A stretch of 38,767 bases of DNA from Pseudorhizobium xiangyangii (GTDB lineage: Bacteria; Pseudomonadota; Alphaproteobacteria; Rhizobiales; Rhizobiaceae): the NCBI RefSeq assembly GCF_020531965.1, contig NZ_JAJAWH010000033.1, forward strand, positions 1 to 38,767, in the 5' to 3' direction. Below are positions 1 through 9,396 of this stretch, piece by piece. The notes beneath the pieces are model-generated. The model made no database searches, had not been told where the DNA came from, and saw nothing but the letters and a program-made list of their open reading frames with translations. Made by a program: the position numbers and the translations under genes. Position 1 is the stretch's first letter. Every line of letters begins with the position of its first letter.

Positions 1-1
1 G

Positions 2-745
2 GTTGAGCTCGAAGTTCGCGAGCTTCTGTCGTCCTACGACTTCCCGGGTGACGAAGTTCCGGTCATCAAGGGTTCGGCCCTGGCCGCTCTTGAAGATTCG
101 AACAAGACGATCGGCGAAGACGCCGTTCGCGAACTGATGGCAGCGGTTGACGCCTACATCCCGACGCCTGAGCGTCCGATCGACCTTCCGTTCCTGATGC
201 CGATCGAAGACGTGTTCTCGATCTCGGGTCGTGGTACGGTTGTGACCGGTCGCGTCGAGCGCGGCATCGTCAAGGTTGGCGAAGAAGTCGAAATCGTCGG
301 CATCCGCGACACGTCGAAGACGACGGTTACCGGCGTTGAAATGTTCCGCAAGCTGCTCGATCAGGGCCAGGCCGGCGACAACATCGGCGCACTCGTCCGC
401 GGCGTTGACCGTGCAGGCGTTGAGCGTGGCCAGATCCTGTGCAAGCCGGGTTCGGTCAAGCCGCACAAGAAGTTCATGGCAGAAGCCTACATCCTGACGA
501 AGGAAGAAGGCGGCCGTCATACGCCGTTCTTCACGAACTACCGCCCGCAGTTCTACTTCCGTACGACGGACGTGACCGGTATCGTGTCGCTTCCGGAAGG
601 CACGGAAATGGTTATGCCTGGCGATAACGTCACGGTTCAGGTTGAGCTGATCGTTCCGATCGCGATGGAAGAAAAGCTGCGCTTCGCTATCCGCGAAGGT
701 GGCCGTACTGTTGGCGCCGGCATCGTCGCCTCCATCATCGAGTAA
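2..745 (+). CDS. tuf: Elongation factor Tu, 3' part (5' end outside window)
   Basis: GTP-dependent carrier of aminoacyl-tRNA to the ribosomal A site, cytosolic. The frame is open from base 2 to the TAA at 743-745 and gives 247 residues of a protein normally about 390 long, so the first third or so (P-loop, switch regions, NKxD) lies off the window. The G5-type SAL motif is visible near the start ([10 protein letters not shown]). It is followed by domain 2 ([24 protein letters not shown], read as two adjacent blocks) and domain 3 ([20 protein letters not shown]). The C-terminus VASIIE is typical. It lies directly upstream of the S10 operon, as in the str-S10 arrangement of many alphaproteobacteria. 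Confidence 0.98.
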   Translation, partial: VELEVRELLSSYDFPGDEVPVIKGSALAALEDSNKTIGEDAVRELMAAVDAYIPTPERPIDLPFLMPIEDVFSISGRGTVVTGRVERGIVKVGEEVEIVGIRDTSKTTVTGVEMFRKLLDQGQAGDNIGALVRGVDRAGVERGQILCKPGSVKPHKKFMAEAYILTKEEGGRHTPFFTNYRPQFYFRTTDVTGIVSLPEGTEMVMPGDNVTVQVELIVPIAMEEKLRFAIREGGRTVGAGIVASIIE

Positions 746-752
746 TCATAAT

Positions 753-783
753 TAGGCAAGCGGCGTAAATCGCCGCTTGCTTA
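753..783 (+). terminator. Stem-loop after tuf (terminator or attenuator)
   Basis: A 10-bp perfect stem (756-765 with 771-780) around a TAAAT loop, extendable by three weaker pairs, begins 10 bases after the tuf stop. It is followed only by a short TTAT, so intrinsic termination would be partial. Two more inverted repeats follow in the same gap (about 801-822 and 822-848), and a further 6-bp stem at 964-984 lies just before rpsJ. Confidence 0.45.
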
Positions 784-1013
784 TGACATGAAAATGTAGC
801 AAATGGCGCGCGAGCGCTATTTGTCCCTGCTTCGCATTGGGGCAGGGAACGACATTCAATAATAAGGTGGGCTGAAAGGCCCAAAGAGTGGAAAGGGATG
901 CCGCACCCCGGTGTCTCCTTCGATCTTTGAAACCGGTGGTCCGCCTTAGGTAGAAGAGCAACCCGTGCCGTTTCGTTAGGCACGTGGCTAACAGACAACA
1001 AGGATAACGTCGA

Positions 1014-1322
1014 ATGAACGGCCAAAATATCCGCATTCGCCTGAAGGCATTCGATCACCGTATTCTCGACGCTTCTACGCGCGAGATCGTGTCGACGGCG
1101 AAGCGCACCGGTGCTAGTGTCCGGGGCCCCGTTCCGCTTCCGACCCGAATCGAGAAGTTTACGGTTAACCGGTCCCCCCACGTCGACAAGAAAAGCCGCG
1201 AGCAGTTCGAGATGCGCACCCATAAGCGCCTTCTCGACATCGTAGACCCGACGCCACAAACGGTAGACGCGCTGATGAAGCTCGATCTCGCCGCCGGTGT
1301 CGATGTTGAGATCAAGCTCTGA
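1014..1322 (+). CDS. rpsJ: 30S ribosomal protein S10
   Basis: Small-subunit head protein of 102 residues, the usual family length. The same protein acts as NusE with NusB in transcription antitermination. The conserved loop region is present ([20 protein letters not shown], then [16 protein letters not shown]). AAGGAT precedes the ATG by a normal distance. It is the first gene of the S10 cluster, 268 bases after tuf, and the gap is rich in inverted repeats, so this is the likely place for operon-level control. Confidence 0.98.
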
Positions 1323-1360
1323 GACTCCGGTCTTCGAGCTGAGTGAGAAGGATTGAACCG

Positions 1361-2002
1361 ATGCGTTCGGGTGTAATTGCACAGAAAGTGGGAATGACCC
1401 GCGTCTACAACGACGCTGGGGAGCACGTCCCTGTAACGGTACTGCGGTTGGAAAACTGCCAGGTCGTTGCTCAACGCACCAAGGAAAAGAATGGCTATAC
1501 GGCTGTTCAGCTGGGTGCGGGCACGGCAAAGGTAAAGAACACGACGAAGGCCCTGCGTGGCCATTTCGCCGTAGCCGAGGTTGAGCCTAAGGCCAAGCTC
1601 GTCGAGTTCCGCGTATCTGAAGACAACATGATCGACGTTGGCACCGAGCTTACGGCCGGCCACTTTGCTGCTGGTCAGCTGGTGGACGTGACGGGTACCA
1701 CGATCGGTAAGGGTTTCGCTGGCGCCATGAAGCGCCACAACTTCGGTGGTCTGCGTGCCACGCACGGTGTGTCCGTTTCGCACCGTTCGCATGGTTCGAC
1801 CGGTTCCAACCAGGATCCGGGCCGCGTCTGGAAGGGCAAGCGCATGGCTGGTCACATGGGCCAGACGCGCATTACCACGCAGAACCTTGAAGTCGTCTCC
1901 ACCGACGAAAACCGTGGCCTGATCCTCGTCAAGGGTGCCGTTCCCGGCTCCAAGGGCGCCTGGATCGTGGTTCGCGACGCCGTCAAGTCGGCCGCGAAGT
2001 AA
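1361..2002 (+). CDS. rplC: 50S ribosomal protein L3
   Basis: Early-assembling large-subunit protein near the peptidyl-transferase centre. The chosen ATG at 1361 has GAGAAGG about nine bases upstream and gives 213 residues starting [14 protein letters not shown], the usual N-terminus; an in-frame GTG at 1343 would add six residues that the family lacks. The central loop [20 protein letters not shown] is intact and contains the Gln of the NQDPG motif that PrmB methylates in other bacteria. Second gene of the S10 operon. Confidence 0.97.
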   Translation: MRSGVIAQKVGMTRVYNDAGEHVPVTVLRLENCQVVAQRTKEKNGYTAVQLGAGTAKVKNTTKALRGHFAVAEVEPKAKLVEFRVSEDNMIDVGTELTAGHFAAGQLVDVTGTTIGKGFAGAMKRHNFGGLRATHGVSVSHRSHGSTGSNQDPGRVWKGKRMAGHMGQTRITTQNLEVVSTDENRGLILVKGAVPGSKGAWIVVRDAVKSAAK

Positions 2003-2015
2003 GGGAGCCAAGCAA

Positions 2016-2636
2016 ATGGAATTCAACGTCAAGACCCTCGAGGGCAAAGACGCTGGCAAGGTCTCCCTTTCGGACGAGATCTTCGGCCTCGACCCCCGCG
2101 AAGACATCCTGGCCCGCATGGTTCGTTGGCAGCTCGCCAAGAAGCAGCAGGGTACACACAAGACCAAGACCCGTGCCGAAGTTTCGCGCACTGGTGCAAA
2201 GATGTACAAGCAGAAGGGTACGGGCCGCGCTCGTCACCATTCGGCTCGTGCTCCGCAGTTCCGCGGCGGCGGCAAGGCTCACGGCCCGGTCGTCCGCAGC
2301 CACGCTCACGATCTTCCCAAGAAGGTTCGTGCGCTCGCTCTGCGCCACGCCCTGTCTGCCAAGCTGAAGGCTGAAGACCTGATCGTCATCGACAATCTGG
2401 TTGCCGCCGAAGCAAAGACAAAGGCGCTTGCCGGTTCGTTCGCGTCGCTCGGCCTCACCAACGTATTGTTCATTGGTGGTTCCGAACTCGACAGCAACTT
2501 CAAGCTCGCTGCTCAGAACATCCCTAACGTCGATGTTCTGCCGGTTCAGGGCATCAATGTTTACGACATCCTGCGTCGCGGCAAGCTCGTCCTGTCGAAG
2601 GCCGCAGTTGAAGCTCTAGAGGAGCGTTTCAAGTGA
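2016..2636 (+). CDS. rplD: 50S ribosomal protein L4
   Basis: Large-subunit protein lining the exit tunnel; in gammaproteobacteria it also represses its own S10 operon. The start at ATG 2016 follows GGGAG and gives 206 residues beginning [20 protein letters not shown]; the frame is open further upstream inside rplC, but that extension is not family-like. The tunnel loop is rich in Gly and basic residues ([20 protein letters not shown]). It overlaps rplW by four bases. Whether L4 feedback exists here cannot be told from the sequence. Confidence 0.97.
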   Translation: MEFNVKTLEGKDAGKVSLSDEIFGLDPREDILARMVRWQLAKKQQGTHKTKTRAEVSRTGAKMYKQKGTGRARHHSARAPQFRGGGKAHGPVVRSHAHDLPKKVRALALRHALSAKLKAEDLIVIDNLVAAEAKTKALAGSFASLGLTNVLFIGGSELDSNFKLAAQNIPNVDVLPVQGINVYDILRRGKLVLSKAAVEALEERFK

Positions 2637-2926
2637 CCGATCTTCGCCACTATGATGTGATCGTATCTCCCTCGATCACCGAAAAGTCGACGCTGGTATC
2701 TGAACAGAACCAGATCGTCTTCAACGTTGCCAAGGATGCCTCAAAGCCGCAAATCAAGGCTGCCGTCGAGGCGCTTTTCGGCGTGAAGGTCACGGCCGTC
2801 AACACGCTGGTCCGCAAGGGCAAGGTTAAGCGTTTCCGCGGCTTCATTGGTAAGCAGAAGGACGTGAAGAAGGCCGTCGTCACTCTGGCTGAAGGTCAGT
2901 CGATCGACGTCTCCACCGGTCTCTGA
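2633..2926 (+). CDS. rplW: 50S ribosomal protein L23
   Basis: Tunnel-exit protein that docks trigger factor and SRP. It has 97 residues and starts with GTG at 2633, sharing GTGA with the rplD stop, which implies translational coupling. The start is followed by the family-typical run [20 protein letters not shown], and the internal motif [20 protein letters not shown] is present. Position between rplD and rplB is the universal order. Confidence 0.97.
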   Translation: MTDLRHYDVIVSPSITEKSTLVSEQNQIVFNVAKDASKPQIKAAVEALFGVKVTAVNTLVRKGKVKRFRGFIGKQKDVKKAVVTLAEGQSIDVSTGL

Positions 2927-2937
2927 GGAACAGAACA

Positions 2938-3774
2938 ATGGCATTGAAAAGCTACAATCCGACGACCCCGAGCCAGCGTCAGCTGGTCATCGTGGACCGG
3001 TCCGGCCTTCATAAGGGCAAGCCGGTCAAGGCGTTGACGCAGGGCCTGTCCTCCAAGGGCGGTCGTAACAACCTGGGCCGGATCACTGTCCGCTTCCAGG
3101 GTGGTGGTCACAAGCGCACCTACCGTCTCGTTGACTTCAAGCGTCGCAAGTTTGACGTCGAGGGCACGGTCGAGCGTCTGGAGTATGACCCTAACCGTAC
3201 GGCGTTCATCGCGCTGATCAGCTATGCAGACGGCGAGCAGGCCTACATCATTGCTCCTCAGCGTCTTGCTGCTGGTGACAAGGTCATCGCCTCCGAGAAG
3301 GCTGTCGATGTAAAGCCCGGCAACACCATGCCGCTGCAGTACATCCCGGTCGGCTCGATCGTTCACAACGTTGAGATGAAGCCGGGCAAGGGCGGCCAGA
3401 TGGCCCGCTCCGCCGGCACCTATGTCCAGCTGGTCGGTCGCGACCAGGGCATGGCCATCCTTCGTCTGAACTCGGGCGAGCAGCGCCTGGTGCACGGCAC
3501 TTGCCTTGCATCCATCGGTGCTGTATCGAACCCGGATCACGGCAACATCAACGACGGCAAAGCCGGTCGTTCGCGCTGGCGCGGTAAGAAGCCGCACGTT
3601 CGCGGCGTTGTCATGAACCCGGTTGACCATCCGCACGGCGGTGGTGAAGGCCGCACCTCCGGTGGTCGTCATCCAGTTACCCCGTGGGGCAAGCCCACCA
3701 AGGGCAAGCGCACGCGCTCGAACAAGTCCACCGACAAGTTCATCATGCGTTCGCGCCACCAGCGCAAGAAGTAG
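2938..3774 (+). CDS. rplB: 50S ribosomal protein L2
   Basis: Core rRNA-binding protein required for subunit joining and peptidyl-transferase activity; 278 residues, normal length. The C-terminal signature [20 protein letters not shown], with the conserved His of the HPHGGGEG block, is present, followed by the Lys/Arg-rich tail. It starts 11 bases after rplW with ATG 2938 preceded by GAGGAA. Same-strand S10 operon member. Confidence 0.98.
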   Translation: MALKSYNPTTPSQRQLVIVDRSGLHKGKPVKALTQGLSSKGGRNNLGRITVRFQGGGHKRTYRLVDFKRRKFDVEGTVERLEYDPNRTAFIALISYADGEQAYIIAPQRLAAGDKVIASEKAVDVKPGNTMPLQYIPVGSIVHNVEMKPGKGGQMARSAGTYVQLVGRDQGMAILRLNSGEQRLVHGTCLASIGAVSNPDHGNINDGKAGRSRWRGKKPHVRGVVMNPVDHPHGGGEGRTSGGRHPVTPWGKPTKGKRTRSNKSTDKFIMRSRHQRKK

Positions 3775-3787
3775 AGGAAGTCAGGAA

Positions 3788-4066
3788 ATGGCTCGTTCAG
3801 TTTGGAAAGGTCCGTTTGTTGACGGCTATCTTCTCGCGAAAGCTGAGAAGGTGCGTGAAGGCGGACGTAGTGAAGTAATCAAGATGTGGAGCCGTCGCTC
3901 CACCATCTTGCCGCAGTTCGTCGGTCTGACGTTCGGCGTTTACAACGGCAACAAGCATGTGCCGGTAAACGTCAACGAAGACATGGTCGGACACAAGTTC
4001 GGTGAGTTCGCTCCCACCCGTACCTATTACGGTCACGGCGCGGACAAGAAGGCGAAAAGGAAGTAA
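3788..4066 (+). CDS. rpsS: 30S ribosomal protein S19
   Basis: Head protein that contacts 16S rRNA with S13. The ATG at 3788 gives 92 residues beginning [16 protein letters not shown], the canonical start; the frame is open into rplB but the extension is meaningless. The conserved block [20 protein letters not shown] and the end [16 protein letters not shown] are complete. It sits 13 bases after rplB and two bases before rplV. Confidence 0.97.
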   Translation: MARSVWKGPFVDGYLLAKAEKVREGGRSEVIKMWSRRSTILPQFVGLTFGVYNGNKHVPVNVNEDMVGHKFGEFAPTRTYYGHGADKKAKRK

Positions 4067-4068
4067 CG

Positions 4069-4458
4069 ATGGCGAAGGCTAAGACCGAACGCCGGCTGAA
4101 GGACAACGAGGCACAGGCGGTAGCCCGCACGCTTCGCGTCAGCCCGCAGAAGCTCAACCTCGTTGCAGCCATGATCCGTGGCAAGAAGGTTGATCGCGCC
4201 CTGGCAGAGCTGGAATTCTCGCGTAAGCGGATTTCCGGTTCGGTGAAGAAGACTCTCGAGTCTGCGATCGCCAACGCCGAAAACAACCATGACCTCGACG
4301 TCGACTCGCTGATCGTTGCGGAAGCATACGTTGGCAAGTCGATCACCATGAAGCGTTTCCACGCTCGCGGTCGCGGCCGTGCTTCTCGCATCGAGAAGCC
4401 TTTCGCGCACCTGACGATCGTTGTTCGCGAAGTCGAGGAAAAAGGGGAGGCCGCATAA
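4069..4458 (+). CDS. rplV: 50S ribosomal protein L22
   Basis: Tunnel-lining protein whose beta-hairpin is a known site of macrolide-resistance changes. It has 129 residues. The hairpin region ([20 protein letters not shown]) and the C-terminal strand ([16 protein letters not shown]) look intact. The stop TAA shares its last base with the rpsC ATG (TAATG), so translation is probably coupled. Confidence 0.97.
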   Translation: MAKAKTERRLKDNEAQAVARTLRVSPQKLNLVAAMIRGKKVDRALAELEFSRKRISGSVKKTLESAIANAENNHDLDVDSLIVAEAYVGKSITMKRFHARGRGRASRIEKPFAHLTIVVREVEEKGEAA

Positions 4459-5189
4459 TGGGTCAGAAAATCAATCCAATCGGCTTCCGCCTGGGCATCA
4501 ACCGTACCTGGGATAGCCGTTGGTTCGCCGACAATGCAGAGTACGGCCAGCTCCTCCACGAAGACCTGAAGATCCGTGCATATCTGATGCAGGAACTGAA
4601 GCAGGCTGGTATCGCCAAGGTGGTTATCGAGCGTCCGCACAAGAAGTGCCGCGTCACGATCCACTCGGCTCGTCCTGGCCTGATCATCGGCAAGAAGGGC
4701 GCGGACATCGAGAAGCTTCGCAAGAAGATTGCAACGATGACCAACTCCGAAACGCACCTCAATATCGTTGAAGTGCGCAAGCCGGAAGTTGACGCGACGC
4801 TGGTTGCCCAGTCGATCGCTCAGCAGCTCGAGCGCCGCGTGGCTTTCCGCCGTGCGATGAAGCGTGCTGTTCAGTCCGCAATGCGTCTTGGCGCCGAAGG
4901 CATCAAGATCACCTGCGGTGGCCGTCTCGGTGGTGCCGAAATCGCTCGTACCGAATGGTACCGCGAAGGTCGCGTTCCGCTTCACACGCTGCGCGCCGAC
5001 ATCGACTACGGTACGGCTGAAGCCGTAACCGCATTCGGTATCTGCGGCATCAAGGTCTGGATCTTCAAGGGCGAAATCCTTGAGCACGATCCGATGGCGT
5101 CTGAGCGCCGGGCGCTTGAAGGCGATGCGCAGGGTCCTGCAAGCCGCGAACGCGGTGACCGCGGTGACCGTCGTCGCGAAAACGCTTGA
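4458..5189 (+). CDS. rpsC: 30S ribosomal protein S3
   Basis: Protein of the mRNA entry site with helicase-like function on the 30S subunit. It has 243 residues and starts [17 protein letters not shown] type II KH domain is visible with the GKKG loop ([20 protein letters not shown]), followed by the C-terminal S3 domain ([20 protein letters not shown]). The last roughly 25 residues form a highly charged Arg/Asp/Glu tail, longer than in E. coli, as is common in alphaproteobacteria. It overlaps rplV by one base. Confidence 0.98.
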   Translation: MGQKINPIGFRLGINRTWDSRWFADNAEYGQLLHEDLKIRAYLMQELKQAGIAKVVIERPHKKCRVTIHSARPGLIIGKKGADIEKLRKKIATMTNSETHLNIVEVRKPEVDATLVAQSIAQQLERRVAFRRAMKRAVQSAMRLGAEGIKITCGGRLGGAEIARTEWYREGRVPLHTLRADIDYGTAEAVTAFGICGIKVWIFKGEILEHDPMASERRALEGDAQGPASRERGDRGDRRRENA

Positions 5190-5227
5190 TAAACGCTGGC
5201 GAAAGATAAGCTCGGAGAAGTAAGAAA

Positions 5228-5641
5228 ATGTTGCAGCCAAAGCGTACGAAATTCCGCAAGCAGTTCAAGGGTCGCATCAAAGGTGTAGCCAAGGGCGGTT
5301 TCGACCTGGCATTTGGTGAGTTCGGCCTGAAGGCTCAGGAGCCTAACCGCGTCAATGCACGTGAGATCGAAGCGGCTCGCCGCGCGATCACACGTTACAT
5401 GAAGCGCGCCGGCCGGGTCTGGATCCGGGTATTCCCCGATGTTCCAGTCACAGCCAAGCCGACTGAAGTGCGTATGGGTAAGGGCAAGGGCTCGGTTGAA
5501 TACTGGGCATGCAAGGTCAAGCCCGGTCGTATGATGTTCGAGATCGACGGTGTATCCGAGGAGATCGCCCGCGAGGCGCTTCGTCTCGGCTCGGCCAAGC
5601 TCTCGGTCAAGACGCGCTTCGTACAGCGCATCGCAGAGTAA
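5228..5641 (+). CDS. rplP: 50S ribosomal protein L16
   Basis: Large-subunit protein near the A-site tRNA and the central protuberance; 137 residues, normal length. It starts [19 protein letters not shown], a standard L16 start, and includes the conserved run [20 protein letters not shown] and [22 protein letters not shown] 5228 follows GGAGAAG. The 38-base gap from rpsC is among the larger ones in the S10 operon but shows no stem-loop. Confidence 0.97.
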   Translation: MLQPKRTKFRKQFKGRIKGVAKGGFDLAFGEFGLKAQEPNRVNAREIEAARRAITRYMKRAGRVWIRVFPDVPVTAKPTEVRMGKGKGSVEYWACKVKPGRMMFEIDGVSEEIAREALRLGSAKLSVKTRFVQRIAE

Positions 5642-5653
5642 GGAGAAGGCACG

Positions 5654-5854
5654 ATGAAAGCCGAAGAAGTTCGCGGCCTCACGGCCGACCAGCTCAAGGA
5701 CAAGCTCGCCGACCTGAAGAAGGAGCAGTTCAACCTGCGCTTCCAGAAGGCCACCGGTCAGCTCGAGAAGTCCTCGCGCATCAACGAAGTCCGTAAGGAC
5801 ATCGCCCGCGTAAAAACCATTGCCCGCCAGAAGGCGGCAGAAGCCAAGGCCTAA
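5654..5854 (+). CDS. rpmC: 50S ribosomal protein L29
   Basis: Small tunnel-exit protein next to L23, part of the docking platform for nascent-chain factors. It has 66 residues, mostly helical, beginning [20 protein letters not shown] and containing the family signature [24 protein letters not shown] precedes ATG 5654 by seven bases. It lies between rplP and rpsQ as in nearly all bacteria. Confidence 0.97.
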   Translation: MKAEEVRGLTADQLKDKLADLKKEQFNLRFQKATGQLEKSSRINEVRKDIARVKTIARQKAAEAKA

Positions 5855-5865
5855 GGAAGAACAAT

Positions 5866-6102
5866 ATGCCGAAACGCATTCTGCAGGGCGTCGTAGTATC
5901 CGACAAGAACGAGAAGACCGTTGTTGTCCGCGTCGAGCGCCGCTTCGCTCACCCGCTGCTTCAGAAGACGGTCCGCCGTTCCAAGAAGTACAAGGCGCAC
6001 GACGAAAATAATCAGTACAAGGTAGGTGATGTCGTTTCCATCCAGGAATGCGCACCGATCTCCAAGGACAAGACCTGGACAGTTGTCGCTGCCCAGGCCT
6101 AA
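5866..6102 (+). CDS. rpsQ: 30S ribosomal protein S17
   Basis: Primary 16S rRNA-binding protein with an OB fold; 78 residues. The start [20 protein letters not shown] and the body [19 protein letters not shown] match the family. It is the last gene of the S10 block; the next gene, rplN, is 233 bases away across two stem-loops, which is also the S10/spc operon boundary in E. coli. Confidence 0.97.
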   Translation: MPKRILQGVVVSDKNEKTVVVRVERRFAHPLLQKTVRRSKKYKAHDENNQYKVGDVVSIQECAPISKDKTWTVVAAQA

Positions 6103-6108
6103 AACGAC

Positions 6109-6150
6109 CAGGATTTTCCGCCAGGCTCTTGCGTCTGGCGGAGAATCCTG
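6109..6150 (+). terminator. 16-bp stem-loop at the S10/spc boundary
   Basis: Arms 6109-6124 and 6135-6150 pair over 16 bp with a single G-U, around a 10-base loop, starting seven bases after the rpsQ stop. The following bases (TATTTAGC) are not a clean T-run, so this could be a terminator, a processing site, or a 3'-end stabiliser. Confidence 0.5.
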
Positions 6151-6172
6151 TATTTAGCACGCCACTGGCGTC

Positions 6173-6198
6173 GAACGCTCGGAAACGGGCGTTCTTTT
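6173..6198 (+). terminator. Intrinsic-terminator-like hairpin upstream of rplN
   Basis: Arms 6173-6180 and 6187-6194 (8 bp, one G-U) enclose GGAAAC and are followed by TTTT. This is the second stem-loop in the rpsQ-rplN gap. It suggests that rplN and the genes after it have a separate promoter in the remaining 137 bases, but no convincing -35/-10 pair was found by eye. Confidence 0.5.
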
Positions 6199-6335
6199 GC
6201 TTTGAGCGCACGGAAGGTCCCTTTCAGGGAAACCACCTTGGCAGACCCATCCCGCGCACATCGAAATTCTGTCCATAGCCGGCCCTGGGCGCTTCTGCGT
6301 CTGGTTGGTCGGTCATTAGAAAAAGGCGACCTGAC

Positions 6336-6704
6336 ATGATTCAGATGCAAACAAACCTCGACGTGGCGGATAATTCCGGCGCACGTCGTGTAATGTGCAT
6401 CAAGGTGCTGGGCGGCTCCAAGCGCAAGTACGCTTCGGTCGGCGACATTATCGTCGTTTCGATCAAGGAAGCTATTCCGCGTGGCCGCGTGAAGAAGGGC
6501 GACGTGATGAAGGCGGTTGTTGTGCGTACCGCTAAAGACATCCGTCGCGCCGACGGCAGCGTCATCCGCTTCGATAACAACGCAGCGGTACTCATCGACA
6601 ACAAGAAAGAGCCTATCGGTACCCGTATCTTCGGACCGGTTCCGCGCGAACTTCGCGCCAAGAACCATATGAAGATCATCTCGCTGGCTCCAGAAGTACT
6701 CTAA
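6336..6704 (+). CDS. rplN: 50S ribosomal protein L14
   Basis: Large-subunit protein forming an intersubunit bridge and the binding site for the silencing factor RsfS; 122 residues, the family length. It starts [20 protein letters not shown] and includes [20 protein letters not shown] and [20 protein letters not shown]. First gene of the spc block, after the 233-base structured gap. Confidence 0.97.
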   Translation: MIQMQTNLDVADNSGARRVMCIKVLGGSKRKYASVGDIIVVSIKEAIPRGRVKKGDVMKAVVVRTAKDIRRADGSVIRFDNNAAVLIDNKKEPIGTRIFGPVPRELRAKNHMKIISLAPEVL

Positions 6705-6717
6705 AGGAGCGATAGCG

Positions 6718-7026
6718 ATGAAAAAGATCCGCAAGGGCGACAGCGTTGTCGTATTGACAGGCAAGGACAAGGGCCGCACCGGCGAAGTCCTCCAGGTCCT
6801 GCCGAAGGAAGACCGCGCCGTTGTGCGTGGCATCAACATGGTGAAGCGTCACCAGCGCCAGACACAGGCGCAGGAAGCCGGCATCATCAACAAGGAAGCG
6901 TCCATTCACCTGTCGAACATCGCGATCGCAGCGAAGGACGGCAAGCCGACTCGCGTTGGTTTCTCTGTCGTTGACGGCAAGAAGGTGCGTGTAGCCAAGC
7001 GTACGGGAGATGTGATCGATGGCTGA
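6718..7026 (+). CDS. rplX: 50S ribosomal protein L24
   Basis: Assembly-initiator protein of the large subunit, also at the tunnel exit. It has 102 residues with an N-terminal KOW motif ([20 protein letters not shown]). AGGAGCG precedes ATG 6718. Its last codons overlap the rplE start by eight bases, consistent with coupled translation. Confidence 0.97.
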   Translation: MKKIRKGDSVVVLTGKDKGRTGEVLQVLPKEDRAVVRGINMVKRHQRQTQAQEAGIINKEASIHLSNIAIAAKDGKPTRVGFSVVDGKKVRVAKRTGDVIDG

Positions 7027-7576
7027 GGCAAAGTATGAGCCGCGTCTCAAGGCGGAATATGTTTCCCGTATTCGCGGCGCGCTGAAGGAGCAGTTCTCCT
7101 TCGCAAACGAAATGATGATCCCCAAGCTGGATAAGATCGTCATCAACATGGGCGTAGGCGAGGCAACGGCTGATTCGAAGAAGCCGACTATTGCTGCTGC
7201 CGATCTCGCTGCAATCGCTGGTCAGAAGCCAGTGATCACGCGCGCTCGCAACTCCATCGCTGGCTTCAAGGTCCGCGAAGATATGCCGATCGGTGCGAAG
7301 GTTACTCTTCGTGGCGCCCGCATGTATGAATTCCTTGACCGTCTGATCAACATCGCGCTCCCGCGCGTTCGCGACTTTCGCGGCTTGAACCCGAAGAGCT
7401 TTGACGGCCGTGGCAACTTCGCCATGGGCATCAAGGAACACATCGTGTTCCCTGAGATCAACTACGACAAGGTTGATCAGATGTGGGGCATGGACATCAT
7501 CGTTTGCACGACGGCCAAGACCGACGACGAAGCACGGGCTCTTCTGAAAGAGTTCAACTTCCCGTTCCGTCAGTAA
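7019..7576 (+). CDS. rplE: 50S ribosomal protein L5
   Basis: 5S rRNA-binding protein of the central protuberance that contacts P-site tRNA; 185 residues. Family blocks are clear: [35 protein letters not shown], and [18 protein letters not shown]. The ATG at 7019 lies inside the end of rplX in another frame, so its ribosome site is within rplX coding sequence (GGGAG about eight bases upstream). Confidence 0.97.
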   Translation: MAEAKYEPRLKAEYVSRIRGALKEQFSFANEMMIPKLDKIVINMGVGEATADSKKPTIAAADLAAIAGQKPVITRARNSIAGFKVREDMPIGAKVTLRGARMYEFLDRLINIALPRVRDFRGLNPKSFDGRGNFAMGIKEHIVFPEINYDKVDQMWGMDIIVCTTAKTDDEARALLKEFNFPFRQ

Positions 7577-7609
7577 CCGTAACGACGAGCGTAGAAAAGG
7601 AACTACGAT

Positions 7610-7915
7610 ATGGCGAAGACCAGCGCAGTTGAAAAGAACAAGCGCCGCCGCAAGACGGTTGCTACCCAGGCTGTGAAGCGTGCAGCTCTGAAGGCAACCA
7701 TCATGAACCAGGGGCTGTCCATCGAGGAACGGTTCCAGGCAACCCTGAAGCTCGCATCGCTGCCGCGCGATGGCTCGAAGACCCGCATTCGTAACCGTTG
7801 CGAAGTCACCGGCCGCCCGCGTGCATTCTATCGCAAGCTCAAGATGTCGCGTATCGCGCTTCGTGAGCTCGGCAACGCCGGCAAGGTGCCTGGCATTGTC
7901 AAGTCGAGCTGGTAA
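7610..7915 (+). CDS. rpsN: 30S ribosomal protein S14 (zinc-free form)
   Basis: Head protein of the 30S subunit. The 101-residue length and the absence of paired CxxC motifs in the core ([20 protein letters not shown] holds one Cys only) place it in the long, zinc-independent C-minus type. It starts [18 protein letters not shown] after AAGGA. Position between rplE and rpsH is standard. Confidence 0.97.
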   Translation: MAKTSAVEKNKRRRKTVATQAVKRAALKATIMNQGLSIEERFQATLKLASLPRDGSKTRIRNRCEVTGRPRAFYRKLKMSRIALRELGNAGKVPGIVKSSW

Positions 7916-7927
7916 GGAGACGGATAC

Positions 7928-8326
7928 ATGACTATGACTGATCCGTTGGGCGATATGCTCACCCGCATCCGCAATGGCGCCGCCCGCCGCAAGTCGACCG
8001 TCTCGACGCCTGCTTCCAAGCTGCGCGCTCGCGTCCTCGACGTACTGCAGGCTGAAGGCTACATCCGCGGTTATTCGGAAGTTGATTACGGTAACGGCAA
8101 GTCCGAGATCGAAATCGAACTGAAGTACTACGAAGGCGCATCGGTGATCCGTGAGATCGGCCGCGTGTCTAAGCCGGGCCGCCGGGTTTATGTCTCGGTA
8201 AAGTCCATTCCGCAGGTCGCGAACGGCCTCGGCATCACCATCCTTTCTACTCCTAAGGGTGTGATGGCCGATCACCAGGCTCGCGAACAGAACGTTGGTG
8301 GCGAGGTTCTTTGCTCTGTCTTCTAA
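7928..8326 (+). CDS. rpsH: 30S ribosomal protein S8
   Basis: Primary 16S rRNA binder; in E. coli it is also the translational repressor of the spc operon, acting at rplE. It has 132 residues, starts [17 protein letters not shown] and ends with the signature GGEVLCSVF preceded by [24 protein letters not shown] lies upstream of ATG 7928. No copy of the S8 target helix was identified at rplE by eye. Confidence 0.97.
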   Translation: MTMTDPLGDMLTRIRNGAARRKSTVSTPASKLRARVLDVLQAEGYIRGYSEVDYGNGKSEIEIELKYYEGASVIREIGRVSKPGRRVYVSVKSIPQVANGLGITILSTPKGVMADHQAREQNVGGEVLCSVF

Positions 8327-8368
8327 GACAGGGCAGGGATCTCCATAGCGAACAGACAGGATACAAAA

Positions 8369-8902
8369 ATGTCTCGTATCGGTAAGAAGCCCGTTCAGGT
8401 TCCTGCTGGTGTTACGGCTACCGTTGATGGCCAAAAAGTGACTGCCAAGGGCCCTAAGGGCGAGCTGGTCTTCGTTGCAAACGACGAAGTAAAGCTTGAA
8501 TTGAACGACAACGCCGTTTCGGTGACCCCGATCAACGATTCCAAGGACGCCCGCTCCAAGTGGGGTATGTCCCGGACGATGATCGAGAACATCTTCAAGG
8601 GCGTGAAGGACGGTTTCGAGCGCAAGCTTGAGATCAACGGCGTTGGTTATCGCGCGTCGTTGCAGGGTACAAACCTGCAATTGGCTCTCGGTTTCAGCCA
8701 TGATGTGGTTTATCAGCCGCCGCAGGGCATTTCGATTGCCGTGCCGAAGCCGACGGAAATCGTCGTCACCGGCATCGATAAGCAGCAGGTCGGTCAGGTT
8801 GCAGCGGAAATCCGCGAATACCGTGGTCCCGAGCCCTACAAGGGCAAAGGCGTCAAGTACGCCGAGGAACGGATCGTCCGCAAGGAAGGCAAGAAGAAGT
8901 AA
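8369..8902 (+). CDS. rplF: 50S ribosomal protein L6
   Basis: Large-subunit protein near the factor-binding site; 177 residues formed by two related domains. It starts [20 protein letters not shown] and ends with the family signature [23 protein letters not shown] 8369 follows a 42-base gap after rpsH. Normal spc-operon order. Confidence 0.97.
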   Translation: MSRIGKKPVQVPAGVTATVDGQKVTAKGPKGELVFVANDEVKLELNDNAVSVTPINDSKDARSKWGMSRTMIENIFKGVKDGFERKLEINGVGYRASLQGTNLQLALGFSHDVVYQPPQGISIAVPKPTEIVVTGIDKQQVGQVAAEIREYRGPEPYKGKGVKYAEERIVRKEGKKK

Positions 8903-8914
8903 GGATCACGCGAA

Positions 8915-9277
8915 ATGGCTAGCAGGAAACAAGCACTTGCAAAGCGCGCGAGCCGCGTGCGCCGCCAGATTAAGGCGGTTGCCAACGGCCGTCCGCGCCT
9001 GTCGGTTCATCGCTCGTCGAAGAACATCTACGTCCAGGTCATTGATGACGTGGCCGGCCGCACTCTCGCAGCCGCATCCACGCTCGACACTGACCTGCGC
9101 TCCAAGCTGAAGACTGGTGCGGATGTTGCAGCAGCTGCCGCAGTCGGCAAGCTGGTTGCAGAGCGCGCCGGCAAGGCTGGTGTGAAGGAAGTCGTGTTCG
9201 ACCGCGGCGCGTTTATTTACCACGGCCGCATCAAGGCCCTGGCTGAAGCTGCCCGCGAAGGCGGTCTGAGCTTCTAA
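8915..9277 (+). CDS. rplR: 50S ribosomal protein L18
   Basis: 5S rRNA-binding partner of L5; 120 residues. It has the basic N-terminus ([20 protein letters not shown]) and the conserved [20 protein letters not shown] and [26 protein letters not shown] precedes ATG 8915. It ends four bases before a strong stem-loop that separates it from rpsE. Confidence 0.97.
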   Translation: MASRKQALAKRASRVRRQIKAVANGRPRLSVHRSSKNIYVQVIDDVAGRTLAAASTLDTDLRSKLKTGADVAAAAAVGKLVAERAGKAGVKEVVFDRGAFIYHGRIKALAEAAREGGLSF

Positions 9278-9281
9278 TGAA

Positions 9282-9315
9282 TTTCGCCCGGCGTCTTGAG
9301 TGACGCCGGGCGAAA
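9282..9315 (+). terminator. 14-bp perfect stem-loop between rplR and rpsE
   Basis: Arms 9282-9295 and 9302-9315 are exact reverse complements around TTGAGT, a very stable GC-rich hairpin. No T-run follows on the + strand, so it is more likely an mRNA processing or stability element, or a partial terminator inside the operon, than a full stop. Confidence 0.5.
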
Positions 9316-9396
9316 AGCGGTTCTGCCGCACCGATCCATGTTCGGATCGCCCCGTAACCCGCCGATTGCACCCGGAAAAGAAAAAGGAAAAGGACA

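Noticed and set aside
6238-6266. TTGGCA as a -35 for rplN
   Set aside because: No acceptable -10 at 16-18 bp; kept only as a remark that a promoter is likely but unseen.
6887-8701. A 604-codon - strand frame across rplX to rplF
   Set aside because: Antisense shadow of several intact ribosomal-protein genes, crossing their boundaries; no start site or recognisable domains.
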